From Branchiostoma belcheri (Eukaryota > Chordata > Leptocardii > Amphioxiformes > Branchiostomatidae), in NCBI RefSeq assembly GCF_001625305.1, contig NW_017804120.1:603553-667552 (forward strand): DNA of 64,000 nucleotides, in the 5' to 3' direction. Positions 12,234 to 24,429 of this stretch are shown one piece after another. Every line of letters begins with the position of its first letter. Position 1 is the first letter of the stretch. The translations under genes were made by a program, and so were the position numbers. The notes beneath the pieces are model-generated. The model saw nothing but the letters and a program-made list of their open reading frames with translations. It ran no database searches and was not told the DNA's origin.

Positions 12234-13384
12234 AATCCGAAAAAAATCGTCTTTCGGAGCGAAATTTTGAAAAATCAATAATTTAACATAAACAGCTAAT
12301 ATTGAAAGGATGTTAAGGCAATAATTTCATTTTAATTTGACGAAATTTACCATTAAATCCTTCTTGTTTATTTTCAAGTGTTTTACTGGTAGGCCAAACT
12401 TGGCCCAAATAGCGTCTTGTAATCCGATACCTTTTAGAACGCGCCTAGCAATGGGAAAGAATACCGTAGTGACAGACCGCCGTGCATTCAAGCTATAAGC
12501 CTAAATGGTTTTCTATCGTCTGTGACGCACTCAGAGTGTTAACATGTATCCTTCGTTCCAGGTTCACTGTAATCAAGAGAAGAAAAGGCTGTTGAAATTA
12601 CATGTATGAAGGAAATGCGTATAGTCAAATACACTGTAATTGTGGTCATTGTAAATAGCAAGTATAAGATCACATTGCTCTTTTTACAAACTGCTAAACC
12701 TTTGAACTGTTTATTACTTTGAACAAACGTATTTCTTTTTTAAAGAGTCGTACCTATGGATTTGGATCTGTATAATGTAAAAGGCACGGGGTTAGGATTA
12801 CAATTTCAAATTCACACTCACCGGGTTGCTTCCAGGTTTAACCATCCAACATGGCGGACAGATATAAAGTCATAGTCACGTGGGTTATAATTCTGTAATA
12901 TTAAAAAAAACATCTGGCTTTGCTTAGAGGGTTAACTGATAAATTTAGACTATCGCATAGAATGACTAGATGTTCTTTCAGATAAAAAAGCTCCACATTC
13001 TACGTTTTTCAGAACCTATTTAAATGTAGCTTCATTTCTTTTTTTATAATGGGCTAACGTAAGCAATAGCCTGGGTTGTAACATTACAATAACACTCCTA
13101 GCTAATCATTAGTTTACAGCAACTGCAAGGTTCTAGCTACATGTATAAGTCTTGATGGTGGAAATAAGATGCCGGTGCACTCTTGTTTAGAATGACTGGA
13201 GGTTGTTGTCAGTGCTCAGGCCGAAGACGTTTGATCCTATTTGGGCACTACGCTTCTAAAGACTTGTATTTTAGTCTCGTTTTATGTTTTTGAGTAGAAG
13301 GCGTCACATAATCTGTGTTTTTTGCCTAATAATCAATAAATATGAATATATGTGGATAGATAAAAATAAAAAGCTATACATATA
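12234..13384. other. Non-coding spacer with promoter-like patch
   Basis: Around 12843-12890 there is CCAACATGGCGGAC (YY1-like) followed by GTCATAGTCACGTGGG (E-box). A similar ACTTACGTCATAGTCACGTGAG stretch lies near 38281. No adjacent first exon could be supported, so this stays an annotation of motifs only. Confidence 0.3.
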
Positions 13385-14720
13385 TACTGTCTTCTCTTTC
13401 CAAAACCCTATTTGAATGAAGCTGCCTCGCTTCATTTGATCTGTTTAGACACTACACTTCAAAAGACTACCTTCTATCTTTGAAGCTGCTACGAATATCG
13501 ATATAACCGTCATGCACACACCTTGTTTACGCACTGTATCCAATTTACGACTACTCACAGGCTTACACGCAAGGCCTCAAGTGCTGCATACAAGATACAC
13601 TCCAGTATCTATTTCAGGACATCACCAGAAAACATACTCTATTTGAGAATATTAGCAGACCTCAATGACAGTTCGTTATGTTCCTTACTGCTACAAGGAT
13701 CCACATTACATTTACATTTACAAAACTGTAATGTCTTTGATGTAGTTCAAACCTTTATTTACTGTACAGGTAGATTCTGTAATTGGTAGATCACCAACCT
13801 GTCTTGTATATACTCATTTTCCTTTTACTAACTTTGAAATTATGTTTGTGACTGTATTTAGCCTTGTTTTATGTTTTTGAATAGAAGGCGTCACACAATC
13901 TATGCTTTGTGCCTAATAGTCAATGAATATTGTGAATAGATAAAAATAAAAAGCTATACAATCTACCCTTTTCAAAACCCTATTTCAATGAAGCTGCCTC
14001 GCTTCATTTGATCTGTTTAGACACTACACTTCAAAAGACTACCTTCTATCTTTGAAGCTGCTACGAATATAGATATAACCATCATGCTACACCTTGTTTA
14101 CATACTTTACCCAATTTACGACTGCTCACAGGCTTACACGCAAGGCCTCAAGTGCAGCATAAAAGATACACTCCAATATCTATTTCAGGACATCACCAGA
14201 AAATATACTGTATTTGAGAATATTAGCAGACCTCAATGACGAGGATCCACATAACTTTTACATTTACAAAACTGTAATGTCTTTGATGTAGTTCAAAATC
14301 TTACATGCAAGGCCTCAAGTGCAGCATAGAACACACTCTAATAGCTATTTCAGGACATCACCAGAAAACATAATCTTTTTGAGAATATTAGCAGATCTCA
14401 ATGACGAGGATCCACATCACTTTTACATTTACAAAACTGAAATGTCTTTGATGTAGTTCAAAGTCTTACATGCAAGGCCTCAAGTGCAGCAAGAATGATA
14501 CACTCTAATATCTATTTCAGGACATCACCAGAAAACATACTCTATTTGAGAATATAAGCAGATCTCAATGACGAGAATCCACATCATTTTTACATTTATA
14601 AAACAGTAATGTCTTTGATGTAGTTCCAAGTCTTACATGCAAAGCCTCTAGTGTAGCATGAAAGATACACTCTAATAGCTATTTCAGGACATCAACAGAA
14701 AGCACAGACTATTAGCAGAT
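13385..14720. repeat. Tandem array: ~575-bp duplication followed by ~168-bp units
   Basis: A block from GAAGCTGCCTCGCTTCATTTG through CTTTGAAGCTGCTACGAATAT at 13418 reappears at 13987. Then the downstream part (CAAGGCCTCAAGTGCAGCA, TCAGGACATCACCAGAAAAC, TTAGCAGATCTCAATGACG, TGTCTTTGATGTAGTTC) is repeated about every 168 bp near 14141, 14307, 14475 and 14639. The 88-codon open frame at 13523 lies in the repeat and is not called as a gene. Confidence 0.85.
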
Positions 14721-14970
14721 AAAGGCACCTCTAACGGCCATTCCAGGATATCCACAGAAAGACACCCTAGCAGCTATTTTAGGATATTTTCTCTTGAATA
14801 ATCTGACGGATTTAGTGGCGGCCACATCACAGAGATTAATGAGTTTGTCCTTGACGCAAAGCCACTGCATGCCACATTAGATCACAAATAACCTTCATGA
14901 TAATTTATTCAGCAGGTGGCAATGTTATGTGCATTTGAGGATAATGCCTATGACTTGCAAGTATTTTTGT

Positions 14971-15152
14971 ATTATTTTTTTACATAAAATGTGGATTATT
15001 ACAGCAAATAAAAATAAAAAATACTTTAAATATGCTTCAAATAAACATGATTAATAATTCAATTATTTTTTTACATAAAATGTGGATTATTACAGCAAAT
15101 AAAAATAAAAAATACTTTAAATATGCTTCAAATAAACATGATTAATAATTCA
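14971..15152. repeat. Perfect 91-bp tandem duplication
   Basis: Two adjacent copies run from ATTATTTTTTTACATAAAAT to ATTAATAATTCA (14971-15061 and 15062-15152). I see no differences between them, which suggests a very recent event or an assembly artefact. Confidence 0.9.
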
Positions 15153-15569
15153 ATTCGTATAATATATGGCCATTCTATATTGAGTACTACTTCATTTTCG
15201 AAACCTCAAGACACTCAACGATGTCATAAATTGGTATGTTAAAAAATGTACCGTAGATTTAGTTAGAGAACGTGAAGCTCATACCATGATACACGTATGT
15301 ATTTTATTTTGTAATGATTGTATGTAATCTAATTTAATGTTAGTTGTACGTTGGTGTAATTCGATGTCTTGTATGTACTTCTGTCTTCTGGGAGAATAGC
15401 TGTCACTTAGTAGAAACTAAAACCAAAGGAGATTTTCAACTCAGCATGTGTTACTGCATCAACTTATTTTTTCACGTCTTGAATTGTTCGATTCATAATG
15501 TGATAGTAAAGGTTACTTCTTTGTGTCAGAATATGAATCCAAAAGAACCAAGAATTCTGAGATTTAATA
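15153..15569. other. Non-coding spacer
   Basis: This is AT-rich sequence. A 99-codon open frame overlaps the stretch and the following element (15344-15643) but shows no family resemblance and runs into mobile DNA. Confidence 0.4.
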
Positions 15570-15967
15570 CCTCCATGAAATATATGAGTTTTTGTAAATG
15601 TTTTTTTTTTGTCTCATTGACTATGGAAAAAGGTCGTAATTAGCATAATCTAGTTCAATATTATGGTTTTCTAAATTCAAATTACAATATTTTTCATGTA
15701 AAATTCCTCTCCTTTGTCATACTTTATTTCAACACGCCCTCATTATGCAAATGACCTCTACATTAACATAATATAGGCATAGTGATGTTAACCTTTAAGT
15801 AACTTACACATGTCACAAGGTATAAAATTCCCATCATTCACCAATAAGGAGTCACAGAATTTCCACATTAATTATGCAAATTAGGTCATCATTTGCATAA
15901 TTGGTATCTGTTGATGTTCCTTCTGCCATAGATTACGCCAAAAACAATACCTCCATTTTTCATGGAG
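15570..15967. mobile_element. MITE-like element, ACCTCCATGAAAT family, copy 1
   Basis: It begins ACCTCCATGAAATATATGAG and ends with the mirrored TTTTCATGGAGGT. Inside are GCATTAATTATGCAAATTAGG-type and TTGGTATCTGTTGATGTTCC blocks. A close relative without the right end is at 45135-45400, and right-end relatives are at 45650-45905 and 46095-46365. Confidence 0.7.
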
Positions 15968-16221
15968 GTAAAAATACCACAATTTGATACCAGTTGGATC
16001 TAGTCCAAAGACTACATTTTGTTCTGCCCGAGTCCCTCCATGACAGATGGAAGTAGAAATCAATAGTCCTGTAGGGTTCACTGACCACCGCCATCGATTC
16101 AGTCATCATATCAAGTTGACTAATCAGGACACGATATGGTCGGCACCCAAGGTTATGGTAAAGACGTCAGATTAAAACACACCCGATAGAAGTCGCCTCG
16201 AAACTCGATACTTGACAGCCA

Positions 16222-16713
16222 GGGCTCGAAATGTGAAAAGGTGCACTGGTGCAAATTTTTGTGTGACCCATATGAAATAAAATAAAATGTCAGTTAAAAC
16301 TAATCATGTTTTATTTCTAAAGAAAATACTAGAACAAAGATTTTTCTGACACAAGAATATGCTGTATAGTAGAATACATTTCACATCTTTACATACATAG
16401 ATTTACGGAAATTTGTCCCTGTGGCCTGTTAATATGGCTCGAAATACTGGGTGCATGTGCACCTTAGTACACCCAAAATTGAAGCTGTGCACCCAATTTA
16501 TTTCTGTGGGTTTACCAGTGCATCCAAACATTTTCGTAGATTTATGAAGGTAAAAATATTGAATGTATACTACTATACATCATATTCTTGTGTCAGAAAA
16601 ATAAGAAAATCTTTGTTCTAGTATTTAGTTTTTCATGACATTTTTTTTCTATTTTATATGTTGCACCCCAAAAAATGTGCACCTTTTCCCAAAAATGAAT
16701 TTCGAGCCCTGAC
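16222..16713. mobile_element. Foldback element, AGGGCTCGAAAT termini
   Basis: The left end reads AGGGCTCGAAATGTG and the right end mirrors it with ATTTCGAGCCCT. The arms continue with GTGCACC, ATATGAAATAAAATA and AATACTAGAACAAAGAT on the left and their mirrors on the right, giving arms near 190 bp. The centre carries another GGCTCGAAATACTGGGTGC segment, so part of an arm seems triplicated. It is non-coding. Confidence 0.75.
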
Positions 16714-17147
16714 TGTCAATCAATACAACATCTGATGATACCAAAGTAGAAACCAAGCAAACAAAACACAAACCATTGTGTAAAATGGCAGAAATGGCAT
16801 GCCATAATCATATTCTTTTACAGCATCAGTCATGCAGTCGTAGGAACCTTTAACCACATCTGCATTAAATTAATGGAGATAGAACTTCATGTAGATGATG
16901 ATGCACATGGGATCTGTTTGATCGCAGATGTCGATGAGGCATAACGGTGCAGATTACTGTAGGCAGATTCGGTCATTGGCTCATCGATTGGATGGAGATT
17001 AAGACTGATAACTGGATAATCACTGCTGCAATCGCTGAGCTGGTACAGACAGTAGTCCGGTGATAATCACTGTACCGCATCAGATTAATGATTAGATTAG
17101 ATTAATGGCGTGCAGTATGGAATACGTTATTGACTCAACAAAAGTAC
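16714..17147. other. Non-coding spacer
   Basis: The sequence appears unique, with short internal echoes of GATTAATG and AGATTA. No gene, RNA or element was recognised. Confidence 0.35.
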
Positions 17148-17640
17148 ATTAGACTTTCGTTGTTATGTTTACCGAAGGAAACATATTGTTTTTGCTCTGT
17201 TTCTTCTTCTTCTTCTGTCCCAAACACTAACCTCTGACATGGCCAATGGCCTCTTTTGTTGACGTCTGTCACCATAGTAACTGGTGTTGGGTTACATAAT
17301 GTTGCAATTTCATAGTAGGCATTTAGACTCCTGTCACCATATACATGTATGTGAGTGTGTTTGAGTAAGAATTAACAGAGCAGACCATATCCGAAGGTAA
17401 ACATTATGCATTTGCTTTGCAAATGTTACGTTTCTAGTTTGTTTATTTATTTTATTTCACCAGGGAAAACATAACGACGTTCTCCAATGTGCCCTCCTAA
17501 TTCATGTATATTGTATGTATATCATATTGCTCTGTTTCTTCTCTGTCCTCTTCTTCTCAAACACATAATGTCAATGACCTGGACCAGACCTCTGTCACCA
17601 TGGTAACTGATGATGTAGCAGACATCATGCGTGTGTCTAA
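17148..17640 (-). mobile_element. Dispersed element R1, full copy plus partial copy, reverse orientation
   Basis: From 17148 to 17443 the element is complete: mirrored TTATGTTTACCGAAGGAAAC end, GTCACCATAGTAACTGGTGTTGGG, AGACTCCTGTCACC, ACAGAGCAGACCATATCCG and AGGTAAACATTATGCATTTG. A second partial copy (17515-17630) repeats TGCTCTGTTTCTTC, GTCAATGACCTGG and CACCATGGTAACTGATG. Confidence 0.8.
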
Positions 17641-18059
17641 AAATGTTTATTATATGTATGGTAGATAGACTTTAAAAAGAACATTAAAGCATCATTGTTG
17701 CTGATTATAATCTTGAATAAACATCAAAAGAAACCAATCAACATTAGTATGTGGGCCTGTGGATTTTTAGTTGGTCAAGTCATGAAAGATTGTGGAGGAA
17801 CCTTGATTTGAAATTCAACGCTCGATATGCGCATTGATTATATGTTGTTTGGTCCACTCTAATCAGGAGGTTGCACCCACATGGGAATTGAGATCCATTG
17901 ATGTAAGATGATCAGATTGATTTTTAATCACCGATATAATCCTTCATTAGCTCGGCTTTAATCAGGTGTTAATCCATGATGTGTGACCGATAATTGGAAG
18001 GGCGCATTTGATTGGATTTAGGTGACCCTATAAAACTTTTTTTTTACTTTGTGCAGCAA

Positions 18060-18260
18060 GTTTAAACTGTATTTTCCAACACAAGAAATTGGAATCACCC
18101 AAATTTTCGACTGTACAACTCCAGTCTTTGTCAAGGAATGAGAAATCCACCGCTTCCGTGACGTCACACAGATAACACACGTGACTACGTGAGCACTGGA
18201 TCATAGGTTGCAGAAAGTCTGTGGCGCTCCCCGTCTCTGTTGAGGGATGGTTGTAATGCC
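18060..18260 (+). repeat. Dispersed repeat C (CRE-containing), copy 2
   Basis: It contains ATTTTCGACTGTACAACTCC, CCGTGACGTCACAC, ACACGTGAC, TCATAGGTTG and a GCGCTCCCCGTCTCTGTTGA block, in the same order as the copies at 2210 and 22240. Confidence 0.6.
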
Positions 18261-18499
18261 CTCATGTAGATGGCCTCTCTAATCCCTCGTGCAAAGAATT
18301 TCGGTTCTGAGTCCAGGATTTTTACTTTTTACTTTGTCCAGTGAGACTGAATGACCAGGTGAGTCTATTTTTTTTTTTTGCTCAACATGAAAAGGTACAG
18401 GACACATTGCACTAGTGGTGGGCAACTCTAGCGACTGAATTTAAAGAAGCTTACAATCGGTGGGGCTAGGAAACAAGGGTCTGGAGCGGTTGTTTTAAT

Positions 18500-18623
18500 T
18501 CAATATTAAACACCCAAAGTATGAAATACTTATACAAATGTCCTAATGTGAGACAGTATGTGTCGATATCATAAGGATTGCCTTATTCAGAATATTTCAA
18601 GGTTTGCCACCCTTAAATTGCAT
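18500..18623 (+). repeat. Dispersed repeat D, copy 2, truncated by a TTAA insertion
   Basis: It matches 1-140 from AAAGTATGAAATACT through GATTGCCTTATTCAGAATA. The match ends within a base or two of TTAA at 18624, the left border of the long inverted-repeat element. Confidence 0.6.
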
Positions 18624-21600
18624 TTAAGAGTCATTGCATGAGAAAACCAGGCAAAATCAATGGAAGGTCGGAAGATGGGGGTCGGCCAAATCCGCTCAAA
18701 TTTTGTACATAGGATAGGTATGGGGAACTATCACCAGCCATATGATTAATACCCTCCAGCTCTTTTTTGTTATGGAGTTCTGGAACCCCCCATGGAGACC
18801 CTCAATAATTGGAGAATTTTTGCCTGAAAATTCACGAAATTCGGATCGCTCTCTCCAGAGTTCTATTAAAGATGCTGATATATGATTTTGATCTTTACAT
18901 TTCTTCATCTATCTAGTCTAACCAGACGAAATTTGGAGCTCTGGCATTGAACTTTAAAGGGTATGCTTGGGAGTTATCAGAACCATTGAAAGCAGACTTG
19001 GAACTTTTTTGAATATTAGTCATTTTTAAAGGGCCATTTGTTACACAATCTGCATTTGTTTGGATTGGTTTTGATTTTTCTGAATAGAGGAACATCTATT
19101 CATTAAGAAACAATCGTCGTTTATTTGGGATCTAAATATTGTGAGTCGTGGGAAGAGGCTAATTATGGGGTATTTTAGCCTCTGAAAAACAATAAATCAA
19201 ACAATTTCGCTAGCCTAATTCAAAAGGAATTGACTAGAATATTGTCTTTTTGAATCAGAAGTATGCAGGGGCATGATGACTCCTAAAATAAATGCAAAGG
19301 AAGTGATAAAGGCTCTGTATGGGGGTTCTGAGTATACTTCAAAGAGATTTAACTGATTTATCATGTGAATAATGCTAATTGCCCCACTTCACATTAGTGG
19401 ATTATTACTAACTTGCAGTTTGTGCATAGAAATATAGTTATGAATAATTTGGGCTCTGCATGGGGGTTAATGGGACACATTTCACATACTTTGCTTCCTT
19501 TATAAGTGTTTTCTTTTTTACATTATACATGTGTATACAATTTGACACAAACAAAAACACAAGTAGCACACCAGAACAAGTTTCTGCCCAACTTGTTTCC
19601 ACCTGTCTTGCACTGATAACTCTTCTAAACTCACATAGCTTGATATTTAGCTTTCCTCAACGGATATTTGTACTGGCATTTGTCACGCAATCTTTTAGAT
19701 TAAAATACATGTGCTTGGGCTCTCTAATATGTCATTAACTAGATAAATTACTGAATCACTTCCTTATATCTACTATGTTGCACATAATAAAAATGCTATG
19801 TTTGGAGGACATTGGAGTTATCAGGCCTTCAAAATGTGGTACCATGTGATACATTGTACCCTGGCTAAATGGATACAGAGCATGTAGCGGCATTATCTAG
19901 AAACAAGACCATAACAAGGTCACGGCAAAGATGCAATCATAGGATAATTGCATGTAGCTGTACTTTTGAAAACTGTTGAAATGAATAATGATAAAAATGA
20001 CATTTCAGTTTTACAATTACTGTAATTGGTAACAAGTACTTTTATGCCTAAACTTGACAAATTGTATAAAAATTGTCATATAATATTTTTTACACTTTGG
20101 TACACATTATGGAACAAAGCTCCTACAAAATACAAAAATCAATTTACACATGTCTGTGTGCCAGCTCTAGGATGGTCCCTAATTCCTGTATGTAAATAAC
20201 TTTCCTCATCATCGAGTCTGTAACGCGCAGATGGAAATGGTCTGCTATGAGCTTTAGTTCATTCATCTTTGTGATTTGAGGTCTTTGTTTGTTGCTATTT
20301 CGCACGAGATTACAATCGGTGTCTTTCACTATAACCGCTGACTGTAGTGAATGCTAGTTTACACTGTCTTTTACTGTAATAAGTGCCACTCGCATTCCTT
20401 TTGCATCACCTATTTATGTCAGTGGCCACACATTCTGTGTTTTCCTGCTGTCTCTGATGCCAACAGTTCAGCAAAATGGTTTGTCACTGCTTGCCTGTGC
20501 GCCACTAAATTGGCTAGAACAACGGCCGATCAGTCTAGAACAGCTTCCCATCAGCCTGACATCTCCTGAGCCACTTGTACAACACCAGCTTTCGGGCCCG
20601 AACCTACATGGTTGAAATGTAATTCAGATAGGTCTTCAATTTGTCTGACATTCACCGTCCGGTTGCCCAGCCTTTCACCCGGGAGGGTCCCACGATATCG
20701 GATTCTACCCCAAATGACTGTGCGGCTAAGTAGGAGCCATGCTAAATTATCAGTTTGCTTGATCATTTCTTGCGTATTTTGGTGTTTGCACATTGTAACT
20801 TTACACTCATTGATATACTAATATAAATGCTAACGCATATGCCGAGCCAAAAGGTACTGTGAACCCATTTGTCTACACAGACTACAAGTTAGTAACGCTT
20901 GTGTATAGGGTTTACGGTAACAGCTTATGGAGGGGGTGGTAGTTAGTATAATGTAAAAAAATACACACTTATAAAGGAAAAAGTAGGTGAAAGGTGTCCC
21001 ATTAAACCCCATGCAGAGCCCAAATTATTCATAATTGTTTTTCTATGCACAAACTGCAAGTTAGTAATAATTCACTAACGTGAAGTGGGGCAATTAGCAT
21101 TATTCACATGATAAATAAGTTAAATCTCTTTGAAGTATACTCAGAACCCCCATACAGAGCCTTTATCACTTCCTTTGCATTTATTTTAGGAGTCATCATG
21201 CCCCTGCATACCTCTGATTCAAAAAGACAATATTCTAGTCAATACCTTTTGAATTAGGCTAGCGAAATTGCTTGATTTATTGTTTTTCAGAGGCTAAAAT
21301 ACCCCATAATTAGCCTCTTCCCACGACTCACAATATTTAGATCCCAAATAAACGACGATTGTTTCTTAATGAATAGATGTTCCTCTATTCAGAAAAATCA
21401 AAACCAATCCAAACAAATGCAGATTGTGTGACAAATGGCCCTTTAAAAATGACTAATATTAAAAAAAGTTCCAAGTCTGCTTTCAATGGTTCTGATAACC
21501 CCCAAGCATACCCTTTAAAATTCAATGCCAGAGCTCCAAATTTCGTCTGGTTAGACTAGATAGATGAAGAAATGTAAAGATCAAAATCATATATCAGCAT

Positions 21601-21838
21601 CTTTAATAGAACTCTGGAGAGAGCGATCCGAATTTCGTGAATTTCCAGGCAAAAATTCTCCAATTATTGAGGGTCTCCATGGGGGGTTCCAGAACTCCAT
21701 AGCAAAAAAGAGCTGGAGGGTATTAATCATATGGCTGGTGATAGTTCCCCATACCTATCCTATGTACAAAATTTGAGCGGATTTGGCCGACCCCCATCTT
21801 CCGGCCACTGCCTGGTTTTCTCATGCAATGACTCTTAA
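18624..21838. mobile_element. 3.2-kb long-TIR DNA element with TTAA target duplications
   Basis: The element (18628-21834) is bordered by TTAA on both sides (18624-18627 and 21835-21838). It starts GAGTCATTGCATGAGAAAAC and ends with the exact mirror. The inverted arms are about 0.9 kb (to ~19530 on the left, from ~20945 on the right) and nearly identical. The mirrored 70-codon and 60-codon frames at 18696/21564 and 18913/21377 are the same arm sequence read twice. The ~1.4-kb centre holds two minus-strand open frames (20144-20329, 20551-20793) without an identifiable transposase domain. TTAA duplications are known for the piggyBac and Kolobok superfamilies. The lack of a full transposase suggests a non-autonomous member. 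Confidence 0.85.
20144..20793 (-). pseudogene. Possible degraded coding remnant inside the TTAA element
   Basis: Two minus-strand open frames (20551-20793, 80 codons; 20144-20329, 61 codons) occupy the unique centre. The second contains MNELKLIADHFHLRV, which resembles short SAP-like helical segments in N-termini of some mobile-element proteins. The resemblance is weak and judged by eye. The first is more GC-rich than its surroundings, which hints at former coding sequence. I cannot name a family. Confidence 0.25.
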
Positions 21839-22239
21839 AAGGAATCACTATTTCGAAGACGAAATGCAAGTAAAATTTGCAAAGCAAGACCATGTTACTC
21901 TATGCACCTCATCTGTATTTCAATTTAGGTTGAATACTTTTGGGGGTAATGTAGACTGACAGGAGGGATGATCCTATCCAGGTTGCTTTTCTAAATGGTG
22001 TACGGTGGTTTTCCACGGGGTTATACCTCCCTTTGAGACGCACACGCCCGTGCTATGCCCTTCGTGTTAACAAAGGTCACATGTCTGTGGTACTGAAAGG
22101 ATTGCTGCCATGACGTCATTGCACTCAACGCTATCTGATACAGACTTATTAGAATCATAATGGGATCTTTATCATAAAACCGGCAGTCATATCAGTCTGG
22201 ATTCTGTTGGTATTTACACATCAGCATAAAAGTTCATCT

Positions 22240-22450
22240 GAGTTGGTAAATTACATTATGAAAAACTTAAACTTTTCTCCAACTCAAAATTTGACTCACC
22301 AGAAATTTTCGACTGAATCACTTAGTCTTCCTCAGTTATCTGACCCAAATGCTGTGGACACGTGATTTTTCCCACGTGTGACGTCAGCAAAGGGTCAAAG
22401 GTTGTCTGAAGTCGATATCGCCCCCCGCATCGATTCTATTACATATCCGT
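22240..22450 (+). repeat. Dispersed repeat C (CRE-containing), copy 3
   Basis: It contains AAATTTTCGACTGAATCACT, GGACACGTGATTTTTCCCAC, GTGTGACGTCAGCAAAGGG, GGTCAAAGGTTG and GTCGATATCGCCCCCCGC. This is the best preserved copy, with two CACGTG or ACGTG motifs and a palindromic CRE within about 40 bp. Confidence 0.65.
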
Positions 22451-22929
22451 GCGCAAAATTCTTGGCTAGCATTTTGTCGCCGCTTGTCGGCAGAACGAAA
22501 CATCACATTGTAAATTCTCAACAGTTTGCAGATTTGGTTACAAATGAGAGGGGGAAGAGGACGAGGAACTAAGATCGTTCGACGTAACTGCATTGTTTAC
22601 ATCGGTGCCAGTGGATAAGGCCCTCAGTGTTATTTCCCAGAGACTACAAGAAGACCCAACCCTCCCCCAAAGAACAACTTTGAAGCCCGAACATATAGTA
22701 GACCTATTGCAAGTTTGGTATTTACACATATTGACCCCATAAAATTTACCTACAAATCACTTTAATATCGTCAAGTATTAACACGAGAATTTCGCTATCA
22801 CAGGTGAATTCCCCCTTTCGTATTCTAGAACATTCCCCAATGTATAGCTCTGCGTTTGTTACGGTGTTTAGTTTTGTGTTCGACCATGTATTAAAGTCCA
22901 GAAAGGAGTGCTATTTTCCAATAGAAAAC

Positions 22930-23050
22930 GATGGGAGATAAGCACAGCAATCTGTATCTGTATCAGTATAGCCGGTATAACCACCCTTCGGTGTAATACA
23001 CCAGCTTCGCAGGCACGCGGCGCTAGCTATATTACACCGAACGACTTGTT
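22930..23050 (-). mobile_element. 3' tail of a non-LTR retrotransposon, reverse orientation
   Basis: The stretch CTGTATCAGTATAGCCGGTA ... GGTGTAATACACCAGCTTCG ... TTACACCGAACG is the reverse complement of the tail that follows a reverse-transcriptase C-terminus at 56890-57135. It is therefore assigned to the same LINE family by shared 3' sequence. No coding part is left here. Confidence 0.6.
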
Positions 23051-23759
23051 ACACTCAAACTTTGCACAATTAATTGGAGCAGTTGTCTTAAGGTTTCTAA
23101 TGATGATACCCCAACTGTGCTTGGTGGCAACGAGTTCCACTCTACGATAGTTCATGGAAAATGCTATAAGGCTGGTTATCGGGATGTCATTTCAAGTATA
23201 CGGTATTTGGGGGGATTGTCCTTTTACCCAAATTTCATGTCTCCAAGTGTTACTTTTTTTATGTACGTTCTCTAGCTATGAAAAAGAAAGAGGTAGTCAT
23301 AGTCATTAGTAATAAATCAAAGCTCATGTGCAAAGCGTCAATGACTGCCAATTATCTTTTGAGAGAATATCGTGACCTTTATAATTTTGCTTCTTGAACA
23401 TCTTGGGAGAAGCAACCGGATGTTCCTTTTGTTGGGTTTTAAATGGTCAATGCGACATTTGACATTGGTGCCTCTCTTATTGGTCTCTCTGTGTATTGTA
23501 ACCTTTGTCTGATTGGCCTAATTCAACGATAAAGTGTTCTTTATGGTTGGTGTTGAGCCTCGTGAGATGCTGCTAAGAAGAATACTTAAAGGTTAATACT
23601 AGTGCTAGAAATGTCATGTCTAATATGGACCTGCAATACATTACCGATACGCACCTGGGCTCATGTCCTGTGAGATTACCGTGGGTACATCCGTACTTGG
23701 TGCTCCTCTGTGGTGGTTTCGATTTGTAAAGTTTTATCTTAAAAAAATTGGATGTGACA
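23051..23759. other. Non-coding spacer
   Basis: I see no gene, array or element signature in this stretch. Confidence 0.35.
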
Positions 23760-24360
23760 CAACTTAGGTAATGATTATCTTCGGTAACGATTTTTTATGA
23801 TATTTTAAAGACTTAAAACAGTAAAAGACTTAAGTTTGATCTTTTAGTAACTTATAAAATTTTAAGCGAATAAACTTTTGGGCACGACATTTGTTGGATA
23901 GTGATTTTTTTTGTATGTGAAATAAACCAGTCATCATCATCATCATTATCGAATAAAGTATTGGATGCGGTACTAGTTTGATAGTGATTATCTTCTCTTC
24001 TATGATGTACATCTTTTAATGATTTATAAAGTTTTATCTAAATAAACTATTGGATAAGGCAGTAGTTGGTAATGATTATTATCAGTACAAGTGACCATAT
24101 CTCTTGCTTGATGCAAATATTTCAAGAATTTAAGTTTTAACTAAATAATGTATTGGATACGGTACTAGTTTGCTAGTGACCATCTTCAGTAGTGCAAATG
24201 ACCATGTTAAAATGTTTAGAGAATTTTTTTTAAGTTTTAACAGAAAAAAGATAGTAATTATCTTTAGTGACCATTTTCTATGAAGTACACATTTCAATAA
24301 TTTATAATGTTTAAACTGACTATAGCATACGGCACTGGTTGTATAGTGACAAGTGGTCCT
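23760..24360. repeat. Degenerate tandem repeats, ~120-bp unit
   Basis: Variants of TTGGATACGGTACTAGTTTG, TAGTGA(TT/CC)ATCTTC, ATGA.GTACA and AATTTATAA.GTTTTA recur about five times with many substitutions. This is an old array. Confidence 0.5.
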
Positions 24361-24429
24361 ATAAGGTTTGTCCCATTATTCTGGGTGGATTTAAAGAGAC
24401 AGATGAGCTTATCTTTGAGCCGTTATCTG

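Noticed and set aside
15344-15643. 99-codon ORF as a small gene
   Set aside because: The 3' third lies inside the ACCTCCATGAAAT mobile element, and there is no splice, promoter or family evidence.
18696-21776. Mirror-image pairs of 60-70-codon frames
   Set aside because: They are the two arms of one inverted-repeat element read in opposite directions, with no known domain.
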